A DNA stretch of 64,000 bases, taken from the NCBI GenBank assembly GCA_028281005.1, contig JANQKS010000131.1, positions 1-64,000 on the forward strand. Reading direction: 5' to 3'. A program made the translations under genes and the position numbers. This document shows, one piece after another, positions 8,091 through 15,739 of the stretch (position 1 is its first letter; each line of letters starts with the position of its first letter). This stretch comes from Pseudomonadales bacterium. GTDB lineage: Bacteria; Pseudomonadota; Gammaproteobacteria; Pseudomonadales; Azotimanducaceae. The notes below the pieces were generated by a model, which worked only from the letters and a program-made list of their open reading frames with translations, was not told the origin of the DNA and did no database searches.

Positions 8091-8453
8091 TGGAAACCAT
8101 GTGGCCGTCCTCACCCAGCCACTCTTCCACACATTGATGCAACCCATCACCCGGCCGTACGGGTTTGTGGTACTCAATACGTAGTCCCCGGCCGTGGCTT
8201 TCTGCAACGGAAACGGTGGCAGTAAGGTGTCAATCGAGACGCCGTCTGGGGACAGTTGATCAAGCGCTACCATGTCCGGGAACAAAGGCACGTGGAACAT
8301 CGGCGGGGCTACTTCGCCGTCTAAGTGTTTTTGTTGGCGGTTACCGGTGGCCACGGCGTATTTGCGTATGTCCCGCGGCGTCACCAATTCTCGACGCGGT
8401 GGGCTGCGACGCCCGATGGCGACCAGAGTTCCGTCGTCGAGCAGCCGGGTCAC
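8090..8453 (-). pseudogene. MaoC-like dehydratase N-terminal remnant
   Basis: The frame opens at GTG 8453, overlapping the stop of the acyl-CoA synthetase gene as GTGTGACC, so it was translationally coupled. The first 80 residues resemble the N-terminal MaoC/FAS1-dehydratase domain (VTPRDIRKYAVATG; APPMFHVPLFPDM). At about 8199-8203 one base is missing. The adjacent frame then continues the domain with SHGRGLRIEYHKPVRPGDGL, which matches the family pattern of HG, a polar strand, and RPGD. Downstream it merges into the thiolase fragment near 8090 with the remaining MaoC part deleted. It is the first cistron of a collapsed CoA-ester pathway set. Confidence 0.7.
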
Positions 8454-10006
8454 ACAGATTTCTCCTGTTCAGCCCAATAAGGGTCGCGCAATTCACGTTT
8501 CAGAATCTTCCCGGTGGGGGCTTTCGGCAAACTGTCCACAAAATCCACCGATTTCGGTTTTTGGTAAGACGCTAGATGTTCTGCCGCCGTACTGATGATG
8601 TCGTGTGCGGTTGCCTTGGCACCGGGTTTAAGCACCACCACCGCTTTCACCACCTCACCCCATTTGTCGTCAGGTATGCCAAACACAGCGCATTCCAGCA
8701 CGGCGGCGTGTTGGTGAATGGCGGCCTCGACCTGAGTGCTGTAAATATTTTCGCCGCCGGAAATGATCATGTCTTTGGCACGATCGACGATAAACACATA
8801 GCCGTCGGCGTCCCAGGTGGCAATATCGCCGGTCCACATCCAGCCGTTGCGGATAGTTTGCGCGGTTAATTCCGGGCGCCGCCAGTAACCGACCATGTTG
8901 GCCTCTGAGCGCACCAGGATTTCGCCGGGCGTGGTGCTATCCTTAGGTACCGGCCTGCCGTCGGGTTGCGCGACGCGGACTTCAGTGACAAAACCTTCGC
9001 GGCCACAAGAACCTAAACGTTCCGGATGGGTGCCCGCCAACGCCTGTTGGTGGTCCTCTTGGGAGAGAAACGTCATGGTCATGCCTTCGGTTTGGCCGTA
9101 GCCTTGGATCAGCGTACACGGTAAAGATTTGAGAGCGGCGGCAACCACACTACGCGGCATCGGCCCACCGCCGTATTGGATATTGCGGAGGCTACTGAGA
9201 TCAAATTGCTCAAACTCCGCATCTGCCATCATCCAATTGAGCATGGTGGTGATGCCTAAAAACGCGGTGACCCGTTCGCGCTGGATCACTTCGAGTGCCA
9301 AGCGTGCTTCAAAGTTGATCAGCACCACCGGGCAGCCATGGGCGTGATAGTTCATGGCCAGCGCCACTGGGATGTGGAACATCTGCCCGGTGAGCATGTA
9401 TACGTCAGTGGGTACAATCCGCTCAGCCACGGTCTGATTAAGCATCCCCATATACAACGAGTGGTGGGTGTGTAGGGCACCCTTGGATTCTCCAGTGGTG
9501 CCGCCGGTATAGAGAATAAGCGCTGGATCCTGGCCGCCAACCCCTGCGGATGGCTGCGGTTCTGTGGTCACCGCCTGCGCGATCAAAGCCTCGTAGGAAT
9601 CATCACTATTGGCGCCGTAACTAAGCCATACCGTGTCCGGTAAGTGGCTTTGCAGTGCAGCTTGTTGTGCGTTGAAATCATCGGACACCACCACCACACT
9701 TGGTTCGCCGTCCTGCAAAATACGTAACAGTTCTACGTCTGCGAGGCGCCAATTGAGTGGTTGTGCGATCAATCCCACCCGCGCGCAGGCGTACAACACT
9801 TCCATGTATTCGATGCTGTTTTTGGCCAGAATCGCAACACGGTCACCCTTGCCGAGGTCTACCTCATCCAGCAATGCGTTGGCAAGACGGCGAACGCGTT
9901 TGTCCAATTCGGCGAAGCTCACCCGGCGGCCGCTTTGTACATCGATTAAAGCCTCGCGAGCAGGGGCCACACGCGCGGTTTTGTTTGGGATACAGCCGAT
10001 ATTCAT
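8450..10006 (-). CDS. Acyl-CoA synthetase (AMP-forming, class I adenylating enzyme)
   Basis: About 518 residues from ATG 10006. It activates a carboxylic acid to its CoA thioester through an acyl-AMP. Visible motifs are the P-loop (ILYTGGTTGESKGALHTH), IQGYGQTEG, the hinge region (TGDIATWDADGYVFIVDRAK) with ISGGENIY, and the catalytic Lys near the C-terminus (PKAPTGKILKREL). An AGGAG lies 11 nt before 10006, and the extension to 10081 lacks conserved residues, so 10006 is preferred. Substrate is not evident; medium/long-chain or aromatic acids are possible. The gene is divergent from a TetR regulator that probably controls it. The downstream cistrons (MaoC, thiolase, DUF35) are degraded, so the pathway it served may be incomplete. 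Confidence 0.9.
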   Translation of the reverse strand: MNIGCIPNKTARVAPAREALIDVQSGRRVSFAELDKRVRRLANALLDEVDLGKGDRVAILAKNSIEYMEVLYACARVGLIAQPLNWRLADVELLRILQDGEPSVVVVSDDFNAQQAALQSHLPDTVWLSYGANSDDSYEALIAQAVTTEPQPSAGVGGQDPALILYTGGTTGESKGALHTHHSLYMGMLNQTVAERIVPTDVYMLTGQMFHIPVALAMNYHAHGCPVVLINFEARLALEVIQRERVTAFLGITTMLNWMMADAEFEQFDLSSLRNIQYGGGPMPRSVVAAALKSLPCTLIQGYGQTEGMTMTFLSQEDHQQALAGTHPERLGSCGREGFVTEVRVAQPDGRPVPKDSTTPGEILVRSEANMVGYWRRPELTAQTIRNGWMWTGDIATWDADGYVFIVDRAKDMIISGGENIYSTQVEAAIHQHAAVLECAVFGIPDDKWGEVVKAVVVLKPGAKATAHDIISTAAEHLASYQKPKSVDFVDSLPKAPTGKILKRELRDPYWAEQEKSV

Positions 10007-10154
10007 TGAGTGAGTCTCTCCTGGCTCGCTCGTGAAGGCGTAGTTTGGGCGGATCTTAGTTTTCGTTTGAACATAATTCAAGAATGGTCCGCGGCCTTCA
10101 TTGCACTCTCATTGCTCTCTCATTGAAGATAGATAAACATGTTAAAATAGCGGC

Positions 10155-10799
10155 ATGTCGCAACCCAGTGAACAATCAGCCGCACCGGCTCAGACCGACA
10201 ATCGCTCCAACAATCGACCCAACGCACAGCGCCGTGGTGTTCAGCGCCGGCGTCGGATATTTAAGTCTTTGCATGACAATATCCTGGCCAGAGGGTATGT
10301 AAAAACCACCCTGGCCGAGATTGCCGAGGGTGCGGGCATGACCGCCAGCCACCTGTTGTACTACTTCAACGGCAAAGAAGACATCTTGGAGCAGTACTTT
10401 GCCAATGTGTCGGTGCGGTTTTTAGAACGCATTGATGGCTTTGGCGCCCAACCGCCCCAGCAACAGCTACAGTCGCTGGCTGATTTCTGGTTCAAAGGCG
10501 AAACCAGCACGGTGGAAGAGATTGGCTTTATGCTGGAGTGTTTTGGTGCCGCGGTGAACGATGAGAGGCTACGCATAACCAAGGCGGAATTTGACGACCG
10601 CTGCAAAGCACACCTGGCGCAGATATTTGCCGCCTCGCCTGCGGTGTTGTTACAACAGCCGAAGGACGCGGCGGAAATTGCCTACGCGTTGATGATAGGG
10701 CTGCGTTCAGCGGTGTACTTTGACGACGACATCGACTTAGACGATGCGCACCGCTTGTTTCTCGCCACCACCTACGCCATGTGCGGCTTCGCCGAGTAG
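10155..10799 (+). CDS. TetR-family transcriptional regulator
   Basis: 214 residues. The N-terminal helix-turn-helix is clear at about residues 35-80 (IFKSLHDNILARGYVKTTLA; EIAEGAGMTASHLLYYFNGK), the TetR signature. The C-terminal ligand domain is not assignable to a ligand, but such regulators next to acyl-CoA synthetases commonly sense acyl-CoAs. It is divergently transcribed from the acyl-CoA synthetase. The 148-bp space between them contains three closely spaced copies of TCATTG (10098-10126), which might be part of an operator. The start ATG 10155 follows the A/T-rich TTAAAATAG. The first 25 residues are polar and low in complexity. Confidence 0.92.
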   Translation: MSQPSEQSAAPAQTDNRSNNRPNAQRRGVQRRRRIFKSLHDNILARGYVKTTLAEIAEGAGMTASHLLYYFNGKEDILEQYFANVSVRFLERIDGFGAQPPQQQLQSLADFWFKGETSTVEEIGFMLECFGAAVNDERLRITKAEFDDRCKAHLAQIFAASPAVLLQQPKDAAEIAYALMIGLRSAVYFDDDIDLDDAHRLFLATTYAMCGFAE

Positions 10800-10856
10800 A
10801 GGCCGAGAACAAGTAGAGGCCGAGAAAAGGCCGAGAAAAAGGGCGAGTCGCTGAAT

Positions 10857-11858
10857 CTAACCTAAGCGCGGTAACACTCGTTCGGCGATGTAGCGCATGC
10901 GGGCATCTCCGGAGGCGACACTTTCCCCGGGAAACTGCGCCCAAAAATGGATGTCGCGGATGTTCGGATAGGCTTGCAGAAGCTTGTTGAGCTCAGCTAC
11001 AGCGGTGTCGGCATCCCACAGTTCGTATAGTCCGTTATCGATAGCGGTGGGGGCATCTTCGAACAGCGGCACCTGGTCTGGCGGCCCAAAAGCGCCCCAC
11101 TTAATGTACTCGTTGATGTGATAGAGCACGTGATCGCCAATGTTGGCCGCTTCCGCCTCAGGATCTGCGGCGATGATGGCCCAACAGCCCAACACAACAT
11201 CAGTGTCTTCAATGGCTTTGCCGGACTTTTCCACCGCTTCGTTGTATATGTCGAGACCGATGCCGCCGGTACACAAGAAGCCGTCAGCAATGCGCGCGGC
11301 ACGCTGAATCGCGGGTTCAACCATGCCGCCGAGATAAATCTTAGGAGGGTTGTCCGGTGTTGGTGTGACCTTCAAGTCACCCACTTGGAAACGTTTGCCT
11401 GCAAAGTTCACCGCAGTCCCGCTCCAGGCGCGGCGTATGATTTCGATGCCTTCTTCAATCAGGCTCGGCCGCTGAGAGAGCTTGCGGCCAAAGGCTTCAA
11501 ACTCAAGCTCCCGGTAACCAATACCCACGCCGAGATCAAAACGCCCGCCGGTGATTAACGACACTGTAGCCGCATCCTCCGCCATGCGCACCGGATTGTG
11601 TAGCGGCAGCAGCATGAGGTTGGTGCCGAGCCGGATGTGTTCGGTGCGCGCACCGATGGCGCCGGCCAACACCAGCGGTGATGGTGTATAGCCGTCGTCG
11701 CAGAAGTGGTGTTCGGTGAGCCAGCAGGAGCGGAAGCCAAGGGTTTCTGCGCGGCTAATTTGCGCCAGCCGCTCAGCGTAGAACTGTTCGTTTGGCTGCC
11801 GCCAGGCTTGAGGGTTGCGGAAGTCGTACCACAGCCCGAAGCTAACCGCTTGGCTCAT
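10857..11858 (-). CDS. LLM-class flavin-dependent oxidoreductase (luciferase-like)
   Basis: 333 residues of the bacterial-luciferase-like TIM-barrel superfamily. Characteristic segments are the N-terminal strand and ETLGFRSCWLTEHHFCDDGY, GTNLMLLPLHNPVRMAEDAA, and GRFDLGVGIGYRELEFEAFG. Members use FMN or F420 to oxidise varied substrates; nothing in the sequence fixes the substrate. The gene stands alone between the TetR gene (tail to tail) and a Nudix gene transcribed in the same direction. The ATG at 11858 is preceded by GGAG. Confidence 0.92.
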   Translation of the reverse strand: MSQAVSFGLWYDFRNPQAWRQPNEQFYAERLAQISRAETLGFRSCWLTEHHFCDDGYTPSPLVLAGAIGARTEHIRLGTNLMLLPLHNPVRMAEDAATVSLITGGRFDLGVGIGYRELEFEAFGRKLSQRPSLIEEGIEIIRRAWSGTAVNFAGKRFQVGDLKVTPTPDNPPKIYLGGMVEPAIQRAARIADGFLCTGGIGLDIYNEAVEKSGKAIEDTDVVLGCWAIIAADPEAEAANIGDHVLYHINEYIKWGAFGPPDQVPLFEDAPTAIDNGLYELWDADTAVAELNKLLQAYPNIRDIHFWAQFPGESVASGDARMRYIAERVLPRLG

Positions 11859-11890
11859 CGCCCATGCTCCTTAGAGTTATTGTTAGATAC

Positions 11891-12433
11891 CTAGCGACGA
11901 TCAAACACCAATTCGCGCGACCTTACCGGGTAATCGTCGGATTGCCGATCCTCAAAATAAAACTCCAGAGACTCGCGTATGACCGGAAAGGCCAGCTCAT
12001 CCCAGGGAATTTCGTGCTCACGAAACAAGCGTACGTCCAAACTTTCAGTGCCGGACGAAAAGTCCAAGTCGCTCAACCGCGCGCGAAAAAACATATAGGC
12101 TTGGGAAATGTGTGGCAGGCTAAATACGGTGTACAACTGCAAATCGCTCACGCGCGCGTTGGCTTCTTCTTCGGTTTCCCGAGCAGCGCCCGCGGCGATG
12201 GTTTCGCCGTTTTCAAGAAAACCCGCCGGTAAGGTCCAATATCCTTTGCGCGGGTGGATGGCGCGTAAACACAGCAGCACCTGGTCATCCCACACCGGCA
12301 GGGTACCGGTCACAATGCGTGGGTTGATGTAGTGAATGGTATTGCAGTCCGCGCAGACGTGACGTGGCCGGTTGTCGCCGGGAGGGACTTCAAAGCGCAC
12401 ATTGGAGGAGCCGCAGTTACTACAGAACTTCAT
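11891..12433 (-). CDS. Nudix hydrolase with N-terminal zinc ribbon
   Basis: 180 residues. A four-cysteine zinc ribbon occupies residues 1-35 (CSNCG and CADC, 23 residues apart) and is followed by a Nudix domain. The Nudix box reads GFLENGETIAAGAARETEEE (G-x5-E-x7-RE-x2-EE), complete with the metal-binding glutamates. The architecture resembles NudC-like and related zinc-ribbon Nudix proteins that act on nucleotide-sugar or dinucleotide substrates, but it is shorter than NAD pyrophosphatase and lacks its N-terminal domain. The substrate is unknown. Probable co-transcription with the LLM gene 32 bp downstream. Confidence 0.92.
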   Translation of the reverse strand: MKFCSNCGSSNVRFEVPPGDNRPRHVCADCNTIHYINPRIVTGTLPVWDDQVLLCLRAIHPRKGYWTLPAGFLENGETIAAGAARETEEEANARVSDLQLYTVFSLPHISQAYMFFRARLSDLDFSSGTESLDVRLFREHEIPWDELAFPVIRESLEFYFEDRQSDDYPVRSRELVFDRR

Positions 12434-12479
12434 AACGGGCGGCAGTATAACGGTCTAGATGGTTGGCGTCTTGCCGGCC

Positions 12480-12845
12480 TTATTGGTTGTCGTCATCGTC
12501 GAATTCGACGTACATTTTTGCAGGCGGAGGAAAGCTCAGAACGGTGGCGCTAGGTTGCGCGTTTTGGTCCTCTTCAGCCAGCGGTGTCACCATGGAGCGG
12601 TGCAGATCCGCCAACGAGTGGCACATCATTTCAGAAATTTTGATGGCCGCAGCCAACGGCGAACGCGCGCGCTTGCGCTCCAGGTCCACGCGGAACTGCA
12701 GACCTTCAAGCCGTTTTCGTTTTTGTTCCGTGGCGGCACCCTCAATCACGCTGCGCGTGAGTCTAAGGCGCAGATTCTCCAGTTTCTGCGGATCATTACG
12801 TGCCATATCTACCAGTACATCAAACGCTGGTAGCTTATGTTTCAT
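12480..12845 (-). CDS. DUF3135-type small protein
   Basis: 121 residues. The N-terminal region follows the DUF3135 pattern: PAFDVLVDMARNDPQKLENL, RLEGLQFRVDLERKRARSPL and ISEMMCHSLADLH. Function of the family is unknown. It is predicted cytoplasmic and helical, with an acidic C-terminal tail (VEFDDDDNQ). It lies 46 bp upstream of the Nudix gene on the same strand. Confidence 0.75.
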   Translation of the reverse strand: MKHKLPAFDVLVDMARNDPQKLENLRLRLTRSVIEGAATEQKRKRLEGLQFRVDLERKRARSPLAAAIKISEMMCHSLADLHRSMVTPLAEEDQNAQPSATVLSFPPPAKMYVEFDDDDNQ

Positions 12846-13149
12846 GCTTACGTCTCTTACCCCGACGCTAGCACTATGCAGTTACGGCTGCATTGGGCAT
12901 AGAATGGGAGTGTAAGAGAATTGTGAAGCGCAAACTTTGTGGGAGGTATGAGGTGAGGGAGGTGAATGAGGCGAGCGATGTGACGCTGCAGGATGTTCTA
13001 GACGCAGCTTATGAATTTTTGCAACCCCTTGCCACCGATGACGGCAAGCAATATGGCGCTGTTATTGGTCGATGTGCAACATTTGCCCACGCCAACACCA
13101 TGGCTAAGTATGCGTCCTGGGGTTTAACTCGATCAACCCGGCAAGTGGT
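12846..13149. other. 304-bp gap with no convincing gene
   Basis: An 86-codon plus-strand frame (12893-13153) overlaps most of this gap, but it lacks a ribosome-binding site and any recognisable motif, so it is not called. The right end contains one copy of a 19-bp sequence that is repeated at 57798. No hairpin with a T-run was seen. Confidence 0.4.
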
Positions 13150-13160
13150 TTGAGCACTAG
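13142..13160 (+). repeat. 19-bp direct repeat, copy 1
   Basis: CAAGTGGTTTGAGCACTAG is identical to 57798-57816 on the same strand. This copy overlaps the TTG start of the unknown membrane protein; the other lies between adk and moeA. Confidence 0.8.
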
Positions 13161-13650
13161 CAGACCTAGGCACTCCATAAGCAGCGGTATCAAACTCACC
13201 GTTGCTCTCGGCATCGTTGTGACGGCAGGCCTGTTGGCGTTTTCCGCCGTGTGCCCGTGTGAACGGGCTCCCGGTGCTTATTTGTTTGGTGAAGAAGTCC
13301 GCGCACCGGTGGCAGATTGGGGATTTGCCAACGCGGTGCCGCTGTGCCAGTTGGAAGTGCGCTCCTGGCGGCCACATTCGATCAATCTAAACTGCATGGC
13401 CACCCCCGAAGGCACACTCTATGTGAGTTGCTCTAATTGTGCCGAGAAGTCCTGGTCGCAGATGGCGTTGCAACACAAACGAGGCCGCATACGCATCGGT
13501 GAACAAGTGTATCCGGTGGCGCTGCGGCGCGTACTGGAAGCCGACGAGCTTGATCTGGCTTGGCAGACACGCGCACAAAAGCTGAGGCGTGAAGCATCTC
13601 CGCAGCCAGACCATTGGTGGTCTTTTCAGCTGCAGTCTTTGGCGGGTTAA
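13150..13650 (+). CDS. Membrane-anchored protein of unknown function
   Basis: 166 residues from TTG 13150; no earlier ATG is available in this frame. A single hydrophobic segment (about residues 15-34, [19 protein letters not shown]) is followed by CPC and a soluble region predicted to face the periplasm. The segments [13 protein letters not shown] and LYVSCSNC contain paired cysteines, which could form disulfides or bind a metal. I recall no family name. The codon pattern and conserved-looking core suggest a real protein. It precedes a gamma-carbonic-anhydrase-like gene by about 125 bp. The start is uncertain. Confidence 0.6.
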   Translation: MSTSRPRHSISSGIKLTVALGIVVTAGLLAFSAVCPCERAPGAYLFGEEVRAPVADWGFANAVPLCQLEVRSWRPHSINLNCMATPEGTLYVSCSNCAEKSWSQMALQHKRGRIRIGEQVYPVALRRVLEADELDLAWQTRAQKLRREASPQPDHWWSFQLQSLAG

Positions 13651-13774
13651 GGCGCGGGCTTGGATCGATCTGGGCGCAGCCAGCGTTCTTGTGTTCACGC
13701 CCAGCCGCACTAACATGGACGGTTTTACCACAACAACTTTTTACAACAACTTTCTACAACAACAAGGGCAGCCA

Positions 13775-14311
13775 GTGCTTTATACATTAGGGGACGCCGC
13801 GGTACGCGCGGAAGGCGATTATTGGGTGGCGGACAACGCGGTGGTGCTGGGTAAGGTGCTGCTTAAGCAAGATGCCAGCGTGTGGTTTAACGCCGTGCTG
13901 CGGGGCGACAATGAATTGATTACCGTTGGCGAAGGGTCAAACGTACAAGACGGTGCAGTTCTGCACACCGATCCCGGATACCCCCTGGTCATAGGGCCGC
14001 ACGTCACGGTTGGGCACAAAGTCATGCTGCACGGCTGTGAAATTGGCGAAGGCTCGCTCATTGGCATTAACTCCGTGGTCTTAAACGGCGTCAAAATCGG
14101 TAAAAACTGCATTATCGGCGCCAACGCGCTGATCGCCGAGGGGAAAGAAATTCCGGACAATTCCATGGTGCTCGGTACGCCCGGTAAAGTGGTCAAAACC
14201 TTGTCGGAAGAGCAAGGCATGGCGATCCGCATCGGTGCCAAACATTATGTGGAAAACGCCAAACGTTTTCGTCAGCAACTGGCGGTGCAAGCCGACGTGG
14301 AACGCGGCTAA
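13775..14311 (+). CDS. Gamma-carbonic-anhydrase-family protein (YrdA/CaiE-like)
   Basis: About 178 residues from GTG 13775. The sequence is a left-handed beta-helix of hexapeptide repeats with the family's conserved stretches [49 protein letters not shown] and [12 protein letters not shown]. The metal-binding histidines ([14 protein letters not shown]) are present, so zinc or iron binding is likely. Biological role of the YrdA-type members is unclear. Upstream ATG 13715 would add 20 poorly conserved residues, whereas GTG 13775 begins at the family's usual start and has AAGGG before it. The stop overlaps the purT start as TAATG. Confidence 0.9.
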   Translation: MLYTLGDAAVRAEGDYWVADNAVVLGKVLLKQDASVWFNAVLRGDNELITVGEGSNVQDGAVLHTDPGYPLVIGPHVTVGHKVMLHGCEIGEGSLIGINSVVLNGVKIGKNCIIGANALIAEGKEIPDNSMVLGTPGKVVKTLSEEQGMAIRIGAKHYVENAKRFRQQLAVQADVERG

Positions 14312-15495
14312 TGGCGGGTTCAATTGGTACACCGCTGTCATCAAGTGCCACCAAGGTGATGATGTTGGGCTCCGGGGAGCTTGGCAAAGAAGTGGTCATC
14401 GAGCTGCAACGCCTGGGTGTTGAGGTGATAGCGGTGGATCGCTATGCCAATGCCCCTGCTATGCAGGTCGCCCATCGCAGCCACGTCGTCAATATGTTAG
14501 ACGGCGAAGCATTACGCAGCGTCATAGAACAGGAACAGCCGGATTTGGTCGTGCCGGAGATTGAAGCCATCGCAACACCCACCCTGGTGCAGATGGAAAG
14601 CGAAGGTCTACACGTCATTCCCACCGCAAGAGCCGCGCGGCTAACCATGGACCGCGAAGGTATTCGTTTGCTGGCTGCACAGCAGCTTGGGATCAAAACT
14701 TCGCCATTCAAATTTGCCGAAACCCTGGATGAGTACGAGTTGGCGGTGCAACAAATTGGCGTACCGTGTGTAGTGAAGCCGGTCATGTCCAGCTCAGGCA
14801 AAGGTCAATCCACGGTGCGAGATGCTGGCGCAGCCGCAGATGCTTGGGCATATGCGCAGAGCGGTGCTCGTGGTGAAGGCGGCAAAGTCATCGTTGAAGG
14901 GTTTGTGGATTTTGATTACGAAATTACGCTGCTGACGGTACAACATGCTGCAGGGGTGTCGTTTTGCCCGCCTATTGGCCACCGCCAGGAAGGTGGCGAT
15001 TATCAAGAATCATGGCAACCGCAGCCGATGAGCAAGGCGGCTTTGGCTGAATGTCAACGTATTGCCGCGCTTGTCACCAGCGAATTAGGCGGTTTTGGTT
15101 TGTTTGGTGTGGAGTTCTTTGTGAAGGGTGATCAGGTGTATTTCAGCGAAGTCAGTCCGCGTCCCCACGACACGGGTATGGTGACGCTGATCTCCCAGGA
15201 TCTCAGTGAATTTGCGCTGCATGCGCGGGCCATCTTGGGGTTACCGATACCGAACATCGCCACCCGCGGGCCAGCAGCCTCTGCGGTCATCCTGGTCGAG
15301 GGCCAGTCCCAGCAGGTGACTTTTAACAATCTGGGTGAGGCACTGAGCGAAGCGGATACGCAGATCCGTTTATTTGGCAAACCCGAGGTACAAGGTGAGC
15401 GTCGTATGGGGGTGGCGTTGGCGCTTGCCGATACGGTGGAGCACGCGCGCAGCAAGGCCACGCGGGCCGCACAGCGGGTAAGCTATGAGTTATAA
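14311..15495 (+). CDS. purT: Formate-dependent GAR transformylase PurT
   Basis: 394 residues of the ATP-grasp superfamily. It makes formyl-GAR from GAR, formate and ATP in purine synthesis, bypassing folate. Visible features are the N-terminal fold ([20 protein letters not shown]), the ATP-grasp loop ([14 protein letters not shown]), and the metal-binding region ([20 protein letters not shown], then [13 protein letters not shown]). The length matches E. coli PurT (392). The ATG at 14311 shares a base with the preceding stop, indicating translational coupling. purL lies about 7 kb upstream. Confidence 0.97.
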   Translation: MAGSIGTPLSSSATKVMMLGSGELGKEVVIELQRLGVEVIAVDRYANAPAMQVAHRSHVVNMLDGEALRSVIEQEQPDLVVPEIEAIATPTLVQMESEGLHVIPTARAARLTMDREGIRLLAAQQLGIKTSPFKFAETLDEYELAVQQIGVPCVVKPVMSSSGKGQSTVRDAGAAADAWAYAQSGARGEGGKVIVEGFVDFDYEITLLTVQHAAGVSFCPPIGHRQEGGDYQESWQPQPMSKAALAECQRIAALVTSELGGFGLFGVEFFVKGDQVYFSEVSPRPHDTGMVTLISQDLSEFALHARAILGLPIPNIATRGPAASAVILVEGQSQQVTFNNLGEALSEADTQIRLFGKPEVQGERRMGVALALADTVEHARSKATRAAQRVSYEL

Positions 15496-15545
15496 AGTGG
15501 TTTAGTGAGATAGGTCACATCACCTCGCGAATCGGCAAAGGGGTG

Positions 15546-15574
15546 TTGGCAAAGACTTTTCAGACGACTATAGT
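15546..15574 (+). promoter_or_regulatory. Strong sigma70-like promoter for the leu leader and leuA
   Basis: TTGGCA (15546-15551) and TATAGT (15569-15574) are separated by exactly 17 bp. The predicted transcript start falls at about 15579-15583, at or just before the GTG that opens the leucine-rich leader ORF. Confidence 0.65.
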
Positions 15575-15581
15575 ACGGCGC

Positions 15582-15674
15582 GTGAACTCAGCAGCAATTA
15601 CAATATTGTCCCTACGCCTACTGCCTCTCCTGGCGGTACGACTGCTGCTGCCGGTTTGCCGGCAAAAGATTTAA
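15582..15674 (+). CDS. leuL: Leucine-rich leader peptide of a leuA attenuator
   Basis: A 30-codon ORF (GTG to TAA) with nine Leu codons, including CTA CTG, CTC CTG and CTG CTG CTG. The peptide core reads ITILSLRLLPLLAVRLLLPV, also containing Ile and Val. It lies 65 bp upstream of leuA in the same direction. Leu-rich leader peptides control leu operons by ribosome stalling in gammaproteobacteria, so the role is well supported by context. The predicted transcript start is within a few bases of the GTG, so the peptide would be translated from a leaderless or near-leaderless mRNA, as is known for trpL of Sinorhizobium. There is no Shine-Dalgarno sequence in front of it. Confidence 0.7.
   Translation: MNSAAITILSLRLLPLLAVRLLLPVCRQKI
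15649..15664 (+). promoter_or_regulatory. Hairpin at the end of the leucine leader ORF
   Basis: TGCCGG and CCGGCA form a 6-bp GC-rich stem with a TTTG loop, starting within the CTG CTG CTG run. A stalled or moving ribosome would affect it directly. AAAGATTTAA follows, which is not a good U-tract, so a classical terminator is not evident. A second small hairpin (GGGC CTAT GCCC, 15682-15693) follows. The switch mechanism (termination or control of leuA translation) is undecided. Confidence 0.45.
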
Positions 15675-15739
15675 CACCCCAGGGCCTATGCCCACCCCAG
15701 AATTTAAGCAACCACTTTAGCCGCTAGAGGAACATTGGC

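Noticed and set aside
12893-13153. An 86-codon plus-strand frame between the DUF3135 gene and the unknown membrane protein
   Set aside because: No ribosome-binding site, no recognisable domain, and it ends in the repeated 19-bp motif; treated as non-coding.
15539-15680. Inverted match GGGGTGTT with AACACCCC around the leucine leader
   Set aside because: The left arm lies upstream of the predicted transcript start, so it would not be in the RNA, and an 8-bp match in this space is expected by chance.
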